Shown in pieces: positions 10,379-20,703 of a stretch of 64,000 nucleotides of DNA. A program made the position numbers and the translations under genes. The notes under the pieces were generated by a model that saw only the letters and a program-made list of their open reading frames with translations, did not search any database and was not told the DNA's origin. This DNA comes from Lytechinus variegatus. Taxonomy: Eukaryota > Echinodermata > Echinoidea > Temnopleuroida > Toxopneustidae. The stretch covers positions 22,892,425-22,956,424 of the forward strand of contig NC_054751.1 in NCBI RefSeq assembly GCF_018143015.1, given 5' to 3'. Position 1 is the stretch's first letter. Each line of letters begins with the position of its first letter.

Positions 10379-13300
10379 GTTTGTTTGTTTGTTTGTTTGC
10401 ATTTATTTCTGCGTTCAAAAACACAATACAAAATTATTTATAATTACAAAATACAAAATAATTCATAATATAAACAATGTGGTCATATTACATAATAAAT
10501 ACAAATAAGGATGTGAGTATAAATTAATCTTTTATAAATGTAAACATATACATATAAGGTAAAAAATGAACGCAGGAGACCACCATCGTGAGCGGTTAGG
10601 CTTGAATTGATGGCGGCCTCATAAAAGATTCGTGACTAAGATTGATATTTACTGACCAAGTGGGTGCATTGCAAGTGCAGGTGCTGGTGCTGTGTATAGC
10701 AGTTGAGTAAAATCAGAATATTAAATAGCGAATGTGAATATTTGAGTGAATGTTTTAATTTGGAGGGTGTTGTTGATAAGATTGAATGATAGTTTTCTTT
10801 AGAGTGGCTTTTAATGAGTATATGGTTGAACACGTTTTAATATTGTTTGGAAGACCATTCCAAATGTCAGGACCATGGTGTCGTATTGATTTAGAGGCAA
10901 TTACCAGTCTGGGGTTAGAGAGGTGAAAGTTTCCGGATATGCGCGTTGGGTAAGTATGGACAGTACTATTAAATTTGAACATGTTATCAAAGGACGAAGG
11001 GAGCAGTTTGTTAATATATTTAAACATAATTATAGTTATTTGAATAGTATATAAGTCGGCAATTTTTAATGTTTTCAGTTTAAAAAATAAAGGATCGGTG
11101 TGAGCCAAATAATGTGATCCTGTACAAATGCGAATTGCTCTTTTTTGTAATTTAGAAATAGAAGTAAGTTTTGTGGAACCACAATTAGCCCAAACAACGT
11201 TACAATATGTTATATACGGGAGTATTAACGAATTATACAATAGAAATAAAGTTTTGTGTGGTAAAATAAATTTCAACTTGGAAATTATTCCAATATTTCT
11301 CGAGATACATATAATGATATGGTGCAGATGTTCATTCCAAGACAAAGCTTGATCTATGATGACGCCTAAGAATCTAGATTGAGTCTTCCGCTCTAATGGT
11401 GTGCCGTCAATCTGTAAGTGAATTGGAGAATCTGTAATATGAGAATGTTTAAAATGGATGAAGTGGGTCTTTTTCGAGTTCAAGGATAGTTCATTAGCTT
11501 TAAACCACTGTGAGACTTTAATTAATTCAATATTTAAGATGTTATTTAAGGAAGTTATATTTTTATGAGAAAAAAATATATTTGTGTCGTCAGCAAATAA
11601 TACAAATGATAAAATGGAAGATGTATTAATAATATCATTGACATATAATAAAAATAAAAGGGGGCCTAGAATGGAACCTTGAGGGACACCACATTGAACT
11701 GGAAGTAAACTAGAATCGTTGCCATTAAAAGTGACATATTGTTTTCGGTTTATTAAGTAATTTTCAAACCAAAGGAGTGATTGACCGCGAATACCATAAT
11801 AATTAAGTTTTGAAAGTAAAATATTATGATTCAGTGTATCGAACGCCTTACTGAGGTCACAAAATATACCAATGACATGCTCTTTGTTGGCTATGGCGTT
11901 TGTTATTTTATCGTAAATTTGAATTAAAGCCAAGTTTGTGGAATAATTTTTTCTAAAGCCATATTGATTAGAAATTAATAAATTGTGTTTGTTGATAAAT
12001 TCATAAAGTCTATTATAAACTATTTTCTCGAGGATTTTGGATATACTAGGGAGAAGAGATATAGGACGATAATTGCTTATTTCATGAGGATTGTCTTTTT
12101 TGAAAATTGGATTGACTTTGGCGATTTTGAATAAGTCAGGAAATATACCTTGTGATAGAGATTTATTAAAAACATGACTAAGAGGGTTTGCAAGCGGATG
12201 AATTATTTCTTTTAAAAGAGACATACTAATTTTATCATGCCCATGAGATTTGGAGCTATTAAGAGACCGTGTAATGTTGAGAATTTCTGTGGGGTTCGTA
12301 GGGTTCAGGAAAAATGAATGTGGATTAGGTTCGGGGAGGTAATCTGTGAAATGCGCATTTTGGCTATTGATCTTGCTTGCAAGTTCGGGTCCGATATTTG
12401 TGAAAAATGAATTGAATGAGTTTGCATGAAGGGAAGAGTCAACTTTGGAACCATTTAAAGTCATGTCATCAGTAGGTGGGGGATCTGCACTTGTTCCCAT
12501 TAGTTCTTTGATGATTTTCCAGGTAGTATAAGTGTTTGAACTGGCATCTTTTATTCTATTAGTATAATACATTTTACGTGATAAACGAATTAATTTTGTT
12601 AACTTGTTGCGATATACTTTGTATTTTTTTAAATTGGCTTCAGTAGGATTGCGTAAATGTGACTTGTAAAGGCAATTACGTGTCTGTATTGATTTTAATA
12701 AACCTTTTGTTATCCATGGTTGTTTGGGTGTTTTTCGATTATTTTTTACTTTTCCTATGGGAATATTCTTTTCATAATAATGTTGTAATTTATTATTTAA
12801 GAGATTATACGATGTGTTTGCGTCAGTTTCATTATAGACATCCTCCCACCCCTCAAGTAATAAGTCTTGCTTCATTAATTCAATATTACGTTTAGATTCT
12901 TTTCGATATGAGTGTTGGTTAATTGATTTGGGGCACGGTAATTTCATTTCACAAGTTAGAAATATTGGTAGGTGGTCTGAAACTTCAGAGCATAGAATTC
13001 CTCCTATCATTTTATTATTCATGTTGCTATGTACGTTGGAAAAAATATTGTCAATTTGAGTAGATGAATTTGGGTTGATTCTAGTGGATTTATTGATGAA
13101 TGAATGGAAGCCGAATGAGTACATTAGTTTCATAAAATTGATTGAATGATTACTGTCGACCGAGGGTAGGAAATTGATATTAAAATCACCAAAAATAAAA
13201 GCATGTTTATTTTCATTACCTATTGCATATAAATATTGCTCTAGCTCTTCACAGAACAAATCAAGATTAGAGCCTGGTGGTCTATAAATCAAACCTATGA

Positions 13301-13760
13301 TGATATTTTTAAATCCTGTGTTTTCAATTTCAATGAACAAAGACTCTGCATGCAAGAGTTTCACATCGGAACGGATCTTAAATTTTAGTTTATCAATAAT
13401 ATAGAAGGCCACGCCTCCGCCTCTTTTTCCTTTGCGGTCTGCCCTTATCAACTTATAATTTGGTAAATTAAACAAATTTGGGGAATTATCATGCAACCAT
13501 GTCTCGCTAATACCTATAACAGAAAATTTGAAATTATTCAATGTGTGTAAGAGATTTTCAAAATATTCGAAGTTTCTATTGAGACTTCTTAAATTTGCAT
13601 GTAAAAGGGAAATATAATCGGAATTACTATCAAACATATTATTAAATTCTTGAGGTGTATAGTATTTGCTGTCATGTGAATTGTCTATGTAATTATCAAG
13701 AATAAAAGAGAGGGACTCCATCAAAATTGATAAAATGTAAAGTACCATAAACTAAGAAAG
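10379..13760 (-). mobile_element. CR1/L2-type LINE with an intact ORF2, antisense in the lectin-gene intron
   Basis: A minus-strand element with a 997-codon ORF (13748-10755), about 375 bp of 3' UTR and a 3' terminus of about five (CAAA) units near 10379-10400 (GTTT on the plus strand). No ORF1 is recognised upstream of 13748, so the 5' end is probably truncated or ill-defined. It may reach the A-rich stretch at about 13978-13995. It is antisense to the host gene, the orientation tolerated best in introns. Confidence 0.85.
10755..13748 (-). CDS. LINE ORF2: AP-like endonuclease plus reverse transcriptase, uninterrupted
   Basis: 997 codons with no stop or frameshift. Residues about 45-265 form an exonuclease-endonuclease-phosphatase domain: SETWLHDNSP, RGGGVAFYI, IFGDFNINFLP and the catalytic SDHLPI at 257-262. 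Residues about 530-790 form the reverse transcriptase: NYRPISLL near 560, FCDLSKAFDTLNHNILLSKL, GVPQGSILGPLLFLLY and FADDTN from 718. The C-terminal region carries PYITYCNVVWANCG and TYPTRISGNFHLS. The protein nicks target DNA and primes reverse transcription of its RNA there. The domain order and C-terminal motifs place it in the CR1/L2 group, but the exact clade needs a tree. The intact frame suggests a recent insertion. Confidence 0.9.
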   Translation of the reverse strand: MVLYILSILMESLSFILDNYIDNSHDSKYYTPQEFNNMFDSNSDYISLLHANLRSLNRNFEYFENLLHTLNNFKFSVIGISETWLHDNSPNLFNLPNYKLIRADRKGKRGGGVAFYIIDKLKFKIRSDVKLLHAESLFIEIENTGFKNIIIGLIYRPPGSNLDLFCEELEQYLYAIGNENKHAFIFGDFNINFLPSVDSNHSINFMKLMYSFGFHSFINKSTRINPNSSTQIDNIFSNVHSNMNNKMIGGILCSEVSDHLPIFLTCEMKLPCPKSINQHSYRKESKRNIELMKQDLLLEGWEDVYNETDANTSYNLLNNKLQHYYEKNIPIGKVKNNRKTPKQPWITKGLLKSIQTRNCLYKSHLRNPTEANLKKYKVYRNKLTKLIRLSRKMYYTNRIKDASSNTYTTWKIIKELMGTSADPPPTDDMTLNGSKVDSSLHANSFNSFFTNIGPELASKINSQNAHFTDYLPEPNPHSFFLNPTNPTEILNITRSLNSSKSHGHDKISMSLLKEIIHPLANPLSHVFNKSLSQGIFPDLFKIAKVNPIFKKDNPHEISNYRPISLLPSISKILEKIVYNRLYEFINKHNLLISNQYGFRKNYSTNLALIQIYDKITNAIANKEHVIGIFCDLSKAFDTLNHNILLSKLNYYGIRGQSLLWFENYLINRKQYVTFNGNDSSLLPVQCGVPQGSILGPLLFLLYVNDIINTSSILSFVLFADDTNIFFSHKNITSLNNILNIELIKVSQWFKANELSLNSKKTHFIHFKHSHITDSPIHLQIDGTPLERKTQSRFLGVIIDQALSWNEHLHHIIICISRNIGIISKLKFILPHKTLFLLYNSLILPYITYCNVVWANCGSTKLTSISKLQKRAIRICTGSHYLAHTDPLFFKLKTLKIADLYTIQITIIMFKYINKLLPSSFDNMFKFNSTVHTYPTRISGNFHLSNPRLVIASKSIRHHGPDIWNGLPNNIKTCSTIYSLKATLKKTIIQSYQQHPPN

Positions 13761-14029
13761 GGGTCAACTGCAAGGGTGCTTGTGGTATAGGTGCGCTTGC
13801 TAGTGATTGAACGGGTGTTCATGTATGTCTGTGGTGCAAATGTGCAGTCAATATCAATATAAATTACATGTACAAAAAGAACAAGACCCATCTTGGTCAG
13901 CAAGAACATATCATTGGAAGCATTAGAGCAGAGCTCAACCACCCAAGTACATATAAGATTTGAAATCATTACACTTTAAAAAAAAAAAATAAATAAACGG
14001 TCAGTTGAAAATGAATTAAGAGTATACCC

Positions 14030-14760
14030 AGAAATAAAAGTTAGGTACAAGTCTAGCGAACGATTAAAAAAAAGGAGATTGTATCAATCAATTTTAAGTA
14101 GCAGATTGATGCCCTTGCAGTGCAGGCCTATTAAACAGTCACTTTATTCCTGTTCTGGTGAGTATTTTGATAGCCATGCATGACGGAGTTGCCACGCCTT
14201 CTCTGATCAGACACGGGCAGGGGTGAACATGCGCGAGTTAATAATCAACATAAATGTCGGGCTGTTTTGGAAAAAAAAACATGTGATGAAATGTATTAAA
14301 GCCGGGTGTAATGCCTACATCAATCAGTATTTAAATACCTGACCCGTTGGGTGTTTTAGTGATTTAAAAGCAAAAATATGTGTGCATTGATCATGCATAA
14401 AATAGCCCGCTTTCTCTGATCAAACAACGCATGTGCGAGGGTGTCGGGAGACACACAAGTTAAAATTAACATATTTAACAAGTCAATGTTATTGGTAGGG
14501 TAGATTGAAATTAACCCATGCATATAATAGCGAACATAATAGATGGACGTTTGTTCATGCATGTATAGCCACACCTTCTCTGGCAAGGTCGCATGCGTGT
14601 TTTTAATCATAAAGCGAATCTGAGACACACGTAGGCATGGTAGGTGTATCTTCATGTTCAATATTGGATAGCCACGCCCCCAATAATCAAACAGTGTACG
14701 TACATGAGGCATGCAAGCACGCGACTGGTGTTAATGTCATACCATGCATGAACAATGGAA
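14030..14760 (+). repeat. Ankyrin-tract duplicate, copy 1
   Basis: Direct repeat of about 16900-17640 with high identity through 'atgcatgacggagtt', 'gatcaacataaatgtcgggctg', 'gacccgttgggtgttttag', 'gggagacacacaagtt' and 'cgcgactggtgttaatgtc'. The copies differ by small indels. Confidence 0.8.
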
Positions 14761-15229
14761 TAAACCACAAGAATTCATTGATCGTTATACAATATTGAAT
14801 TACAAATCGTTTAACATAGCTGGTATCAACACCAATAACAGAGATAATGAACCTTTATCTATTGCTTGTCAAAGAAATTGGATTACATCGTTTAAAATAG
14901 TTGAGGTGATCAATGAAATACCATGGATGAACAACGAAATTAACTACATAATATGCGTTGATTCTCATACAAATTGTTTAACATAGCTGGTATCAAGATC
15001 AATAATAAAGATAATAAACACCTTCATTTATTGCTTGTCAAAGAAATTGGATTACATCGATTAAAAATAGTTGACAAGGTAATCAATGAAGATGCAATTC
15101 ATACATCCATGCATGTCTGAGTTGTCACACCTTCTCTGACCAGATACGGGGCTGAACATGTGGAGTTAATACACATGAATATCGTGTTGATTTGGAAATA
15201 ATGAGATGTATTAAAGCAGAGTATAAAGC

Positions 15230-16060
15230 CCACATCGATCAGTATTTAAACACCTGATCCGTTGGGCGTTTTGGGGTGAGTTAAAAGCAAAAATAGGTGT
15301 GCGTTAATCAAGCATGCAAAAGCCCGCCTTCTCTGATCAGACAACGCATGTGCAAGATATCTGGAGATACACAACATTAACATATTTAACAAACCAATGT
15401 TATCAGTAAGGCATATGGAAATCAACACATGCCTGTAGTATTGAACACGTTAGTTGAATAGATGGAGGTTTGTTCACGCATGTGTAGCCACACCCTTTCT
15501 AGCAAGGGCGCATGCGTTTTTTCGATCATAAAACGAATCTGAGACACATGTAGGCATGGTAAATGCATCTTGTTCAATATTGGATAGCCACGCCCCAAAA
15601 ATCAACAGCGTACGTAGATATCGAGTTGATTTGGAAATAAAGAAATGTATTAAAGCTGAGTATAAAGCCCACATCGATCAGTATTTAAATACCTGATCCG
15701 TTGGGCGTTTTGGGGTGAGTTAAAAGCAAAAATAGGTGTGTGTTAATCAAGCATGAAAAAGCCCGCCTTCTCTGATTAGACAACGCATGTGCATGATATC
15801 TGGAGATACACATCATTAACATATTCAACAAACGAATGTTATCAGTAAGGCATATGGAAATTAACACATGCCTGTAGTATTGAACACGTTAGTTGAATAG
15901 ATGGAGGTTTGTTCATGCATGTGTAGCCACACCCTTTCTAGCAAGGGCGCATGCGTTTTTTCGATCATAAAACGAAACTGAGACACATGTAGGCATGGTA
16001 AGTGCATCTTGTTCAATATTGAATAGTCACGCCCCAAAATCAACAGTGTACGTAGATAAG
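15230..16060 (+). repeat. Two ~440-bp direct repeats within the ankyrin tract
   Basis: 15240-15600 and 15680-16050 share 'cagtatttaaa.acctgatccg', 'ttgggcgttttggggtgag', 'gcccgccttctctgat', 'ggagatacaca', 'ttatcagtaaggcatatgg' and 'ccacaccctttctagcaag' in the same order, offset by about 440 bp. Confidence 0.8.
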
Positions 16061-16899
16061 GCATGCAGGCACGAGACTGGTGTTGGGCATGGAGTTGAAA
16101 GAGAGATGCATGAACAACATGATCAACCACAAGAATTCATTGATTGTGACTCAATTGGATTATAAATCGTTTAATACAGTTGGTATCATGAACAATAATA
16201 GAGATAGCACCTACATCGATTGCTTAGTCAAAACAAATTGGATTACATCGATTAAAATAGTTGAGAAAGTGATCAATGAAGGTGCAATTACCATATGAAT
16301 TTATCTGAGCTTCGTTCAGTGTTATGGTTTGATTGTGAAGAGTCTATAGGCGATCGAACTATTAAAAAAGATGACAAAATTTTAAATAAAGTGGTTATCA
16401 ATTCAGAGATTACATTAAGCAGGTAATTTTTTAGAAAAAGATACAGAGAACAATGGATTTTACACGCTTCTCTTTGTATCTAGCCATGGCATTGAAATGA
16501 TGATATTGTTAAGAAACATGAAGAGGATTCAAAATGCCATGCTCCCCTTGTGCCCTCTCCTCCCTTCTCCTTTTTTCTCTGATCTATAACCAATTTGATA
16601 AAACGTCAACATTCTGTTGGTAAATATTAAATGAAAATTTACAATCCAAACAATATGCCTGATGGGTTTCTTTGATAAAGAAAAGCAGCAAATTTGATTT
16701 CATTGAATGTATATACACAAAGCAAAAACCATTAAGCATTGAAAAATGTGGATTATATATGTGTTTTCCTTAAGAAAAATAGTGTTGAATGCTTTTTGAT
16801 GATTAGAAGTCGAAGTTATATTTAACCTGACCTGATCAGGGGTAAAAGAGAAGAAAAAAAGAATCGATTTTTTTTCTTGTTTTGTTTATAAAATACAAA

Positions 16900-17645
16900 A
16901 TATAGGTTCAAGTCTAGAAAATGAATAAATATATTTCGTATTTTATCAATCAGTTTCAAAGAGTACACTCATGCCCATGCAGTGTAGGCCTATTTAATAG
17001 TCACTTTAATCCTGTTAAGGTGAGTATTTCATGTATATATGCAAGATAGCCATGCATGACGGAGTTTCCACGCCTTCTCTGATCACACATGGGGTTGAAC
17101 ATGCGGGAGTTAATGATCAACATGAATGTTGGGCTGATTTGGGAAAAAAAAAACATGTGATGGAATGTATTAAAGCAGGGTGTAACGCCCACATCAATCA
17201 ACCTGACTCGTTGGGCGTTTTAGTGATTTGAGAGCAAAAATAGGTGTGCATTAATCATGCATAAAATAGCCCGCTTTCGCTGATCAAAGAACGCATGGGC
17301 AAGGGTGTCGGGAGACACACAAGTTAAAATTAACATATTTAACAAGCCAATGTTATTGGTAGGGTAGATTGAAATTAACCCATGCATATAATAGCGAACA
17401 TAATAGATGGACGTTTGTTCATGCATGTATAGCCACACCCTTCCCAGCAAGGTCGCATGCGTGTTTTCAGTATTAATGCGAATCTGAGACACACGTGGCA
17501 TGGTGGGTGCATCTTGTTCAATATTGGATAGCCACGCCCCCTATAATCAAACAGTGTACGTACATCAGGCATGCAAGCACGCGACTGGTGTTAATGTCAT
17601 ACCATGCATGAACAATGGAATAAACCACAAGAATTCATTGATTGT
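16900..17645 (+). repeat. Ankyrin-tract duplicate, copy 2
   Basis: Direct repeat of 14030-14760. It contains the best preserved ankyrin frame at 17031-17228 (ECIKAGCNAHINQPDSLGVL). Confidence 0.8.
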
Positions 17646-17752
17646 TATTGTTATATAAATCACTCATTTCCACCATGCATTTTAAGATAAATTTCCCTCT
17701 ACGTAAAATCATTATCAATTATCTCATAAATTGTCTCCAAAAAAAAAATGAA

Positions 17753-18250
17753 AGGTTAGTCCACCCAGAAAAATGTTGATTTGAATCAAAAGAGTAAAAT
17801 CAAACTAGCACAACACTGAAAGATTCATCACAATCGGATGTAAAATAGGATTGATATGACATTTTAAAGTTCGGCTTCTTTTTCACAAAACATTCACAAC
17901 TCAGTGACCTGCAAATGAGCGAGTCGATGATGTCCCTCGCTCACTATTTCTTTTGTTTTTATTGTTTGAATTGTACAATATTTGAATTTTTACAGATTTG
18001 ACAATAAGGACCATGACTGATCCATGAAATATCAAAACCATGGTAAAACCTCATCTTCAGGTAGAAATAAAACTTGTTTCACAGGACAATGAGGAAAAAA
18101 TTAGAATATTTCATAATAAAATACAAAAGAAATAGTGAGTGATGTCATCAGTCCCCTCATTTGTATACTGATCAGGATGTGCATAACATTTTTATGAAAT
18201 TAAGCGAAACTGTAAAATGTCATAACTTTCTTATTTTGCACTCGATTAAT
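17753..18250. mobile_element. Dispersed palindromic element, family 1, right end truncated
   Basis: It begins with AGGTTAGTCCACCCAGAAAA, TGTTGATTTGAATCAAAAG and 'tcatcacaatcggatgtaaaat', the same words as the family copy at 34178-34646. The right terminal sequence is missing where duplication copy B begins. Confidence 0.65.
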
Positions 18251-18312
18251 AGATGCATTTCTATTTTCATCGTATTCTGGAAGTTATTCATCGTTATTTT
18301 TATTATGCATAG

Positions 18313-18353
18313 GTATACCAGATGAGACAACTGGGCAGACGACATTGACAAGT
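18313..18353 (+). CDS. Linker microexon B1 of the lectin-PAN gene
   Basis: A 41-nt exon with acceptor ATGCATAG and donor AGT|GTATGT, phase 1 in and phase 0 out. It encodes IPDETTGQTTLTS after completing the preceding codon: Gly after exon A2, or Cys directly after the lectin exon. It is homologous to exon A1 with three amino-acid differences. Confidence 0.6.
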
Positions 18354-18856
18354 GTATGTATTAAAGGGCATAATTATTTTGTGAAAAGTCGTCTACAAGA
18401 AAGTATAATCAATATTACATTTTCACTTGTATTAATGTATGCTCATCTTCCATCCTACCGATTAACTATACATGAAACAAAAACTTTTTTATTATTTAGT
18501 CAAATATATTTTATATTTCTTCCGTTCCCATTATATGCTTCCACGTCAATTCATCAAAGCCACATACTGAGATTACATTTTGTCAGGGGATAATAAATTT
18601 TCAATCTGTCTCCTGGAGCTCCACATCAATGCATTTATTGACACATTAATTGAATATGCATTCCATTGCCGTTTTTATTATGATTTACAAAATATTCCAT
18701 TTTATCGAGTTAACGTTCTTGAGTGTGATTCATGTGCTATTTTTGCTCTTCTTGAAGAGGGGCAGTGCATGGGCCTTACCATACCAAAGTCAGTGGACAT
18801 CCATAGGGGCCTACTGACAGAGGAATGATGATTTATATTTTTCACCTCAATAACAG

Positions 18857-18899
18857 CCTACTCCTGAAGAGTCTACCGAAAGCCCGTCTCCAACACCAG
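18857..18899 (+). CDS. Linker exon B2 of the lectin-PAN gene
   Basis: A 43-nt exon with acceptor AATAACAG and donor CAG|GTAAAT, phase 0 in and phase 1 out. It encodes PTPEESTESPSPTP. The last base G joins AC of the PAN exon to make Asp. Its peptide is identical to exon A2. Confidence 0.65.
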
Positions 18900-19497
18900 G
18901 TAAATAATTCTTATACCCAAAATTTAAACCGCAGGTATTAAGCTCCAGGTTGGGCTCGAAGTCACAATAATTATTTGTTTAAAATGTACAAAGCAATAAC
19001 GATTATGATATTTCATTTCTTCCTGATTTTATGTTTATTCCCCATCTGCTTGAAAACACTGTATACAATTATCAATATGGAGTATTGTCTTACAGAAAAA
19101 TTGCACATACTCGTAATATTCATACAACATCTATATAAAGGTACTTATGCCTTTTGTGAAATCTCATCTCTTGGTGGGTGGTGGATAATATTTATTATTT
19201 AATAATAAGTAAACTTATTTAGCACTTATTACTCGTAGGCCTAATCTGAATCGTCAAGTCAGTTTATGAAAACTTGTCAATACTCTTGAGGAATAAACCA
19301 AAGGCTTTTTATTCATATGATTTGTGATACAAATGCCCAATAGTATTACTCCTCTTTCCAAAGTATAATCACAACATAGGAATCCTTCATTCATGTTTAT
19401 CATGTTTATTATCTATTAAAAGCGAATGGAGTGTTTTGGGGGAAATTTGGTATTGATAAAGATCACAATACACGTCTATATTTGTGATTTTTTTCAG

Positions 19498-19787
19498 ACT
19501 TTACCACCATACACCAGTCATTACCTCCAGGAGCAAACGTTGTACAACAGAGGACATCCCTCTTCAAACGGATTGAAGGAAGGCTCCTTCAAAATCACGT
19601 GATCAAAGTCATACGTGGATTGTCATTGGTCGAATGCGGAGCCGAATGCAACAAGCGGCATAATTGCCTGTCATTCAATTTCGGCAACGGTGTCTGCAAG
19701 CTCAACAACGGGACAGTAGCGGGGAGTAATGTCGGCGCAGGAAACTTTTTTAGAGACGAGAGATTCAATTACTATGAGAAACAATGA
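19498..19787 (+). CDS. Terminal PAN/apple-like domain exon of the lectin-PAN gene
   Basis: Acceptor TTTTTTTCAG precedes an open frame of about 96 residues that ends in TGA. It reads DFTTIHQSLPPGANVV, LLQNHVIKVIRGLSLVEC, GAECNKRHNCLSFNFGNG, VCKLNNGT and FRDERFNYYEKQ. The C-x3-C-x5-C-x-S-F-N-F...C-x-L-N pattern is that of PAN/apple modules, which mediate protein or carbohydrate contacts in secreted proteins. NGT is a possible N-glycosylation site. There is no transmembrane segment or GPI signal after the domain, so the product is probably secreted. Possible AATAAA signals lie well downstream (for example at 20637). Confidence 0.75.
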
Positions 19788-19844
19788 AATGATATTTTAC
19801 TGGTTCATTATTAATGTCACGGTGATCAAGTCACAAAGGGGATT

Positions 19845-19925
19845 TGAATTAAATTGAATAGAATAACTTTATTGTCCATAAGGAAGTTCCCTTTTTACTG
19901 GTTTACACACATGTAGATACAATGT
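19845..19925 (-). repeat. LINE 3'-tail relic
   Basis: A TTGAAT-type short repeat is followed by AGAATAACTTTATTGTCCAT, the same layout as the 3' ends of the minus-strand LINEs at 3449 and 10379 (microsatellite, then TTTATT). No coding part remains. Confidence 0.4.
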
Positions 19926-20029
19926 TTATACACAGAACAAAAAAAACAGTCAGACATCTGTTTGACAGTGCTAATGCATCTGGATATGTTTATATAACGT
20001 TACGTTTACTTGTTAGAATTATAATTTAT

Positions 20030-20235
20030 AACTTGGCGTTGTGGCGTGCGCTGTAATCCAAGCTGTGGGGGAAGTTACACATTGATGCAGAGGGTCGAGG
20101 TTCGAGCCCTGGTCACGTCTTTCGGATGGTGACGTTAAAGGTCGGACCCAGACGTAAATAATCATTTCTGATTGATACACGTCTGACAAAACTCAAACAC
20201 ACGCACACCTATCAAGAGTTTAGTGAAGAGACAAA
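20030..20235 (+). mobile_element. tRNA-derived SINE candidate
   Basis: The plus strand has a tRNA-like head with a good B box (GGTTCGAGCCC at 20100-20110) and a degenerate A-box region near GTGGCGTGCGCTGTAATCC. It is followed by a body with GTCTTTCGGATGGTGACGTTAAAGG, the kind of conserved SINE core seen in many marine invertebrate SINEs. The ends are not sharp. Confidence 0.55.
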
Positions 20236-20308
20236 AAGAAGTTGAAAATAAATATAGCAGCCTAGAAAAAAGAACCAAACTTACTTGATATGAGTTTTAT
20301 TTTAGATA

Positions 20309-20518
20309 CACTCTAAAAAATGGAATGTTAAATCAACATTTTGAAAGGTTGGAGGAGTGACAACATTTTCTAAATGTTGCATTTACCACTTTAAATGGTC
20401 CTACCCAACACTTAAAATGTTGGATTTAGCTTTATACAAAGTTGGATGTAACATTTGGAAAAGGTTGTCACTCCTCCAACCTTTTAAATGTTGATTTAAC
20501 ATTCCATTTTTTAGAGTG
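20309..20518. mobile_element. MITE with ~57-bp TIRs and TA target duplication
   Basis: Left end CACTCTAAAAAATGGAATG, right end CATTCCATTTTTTAGAGTG. The arms continue inward through TTAAATCAACATTTT and AGGTTGGAGGAGTGACAAC and their inverses. TA dinucleotides flank both ends (20307-20308 and 20519-20520), consistent with a Tc1/mariner-type target site. It is noncoding. Confidence 0.85.
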
Positions 20519-20703
20519 TACAATCAATTTGTCCCCTTGCCCCACTATATTGTTATTTTGTTTTATACATCATCTTCTGATTTATAAAACGATGTTTTAT
20601 GTGATTTTAATAATTATGACCTTATTCAACCCCTAAAATAAAGTTTTTTTGGAAAATCGTCAACAATGTGTAAAATATCAAGGCACTTGAATTACTTACC
20701 CAA

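Larger units (their letters stand above)
14030..17650 (+). pseudogene. Degenerate, internally duplicated ankyrin-repeat tract
   Basis: Plus-strand translation shows many broken ankyrin-type units, with stops and frameshifts throughout. Examples are INTNNRDNEPLSIACQRNW (14826 on), KKKHVMECIKAGCNAHINQP (17145 on), KIVEKVINEGAIT (16250-16295) and ENNGFYTLLFVSSHGIEMM (16447-16503), which fits the DxxGxTPLHxAxxxGHxxVVxLL consensus. The tract has two scales of duplication: about 730 bp (14030-14760 against 16900-17640) and about 440 bp (15230-15600 against 15670-16050). No single frame is open for long. It is probably the relic of a large ankyrin-repeat gene or repeat-borne exon trapped in the lectin-gene intron. 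Confidence 0.6.
18260..18935 (+). repeat. Segmental duplication copy B (linker exon pair plus intron)
   Basis: Diverged direct repeat of 9030-10300. Both exon sequences, their splice sites and intron landmarks are retained in the same order. Confidence 0.75.

Noticed and set aside
14356..14712. Minus-strand open frame of 118 codons, with shorter homologous frames at 17220, 15246 and 15685
   Set aside because: No known domain on this strand. The plus strand reads ankyrin-like repeats through the same DNA, so the minus frames are most likely antisense shadows kept by duplication.
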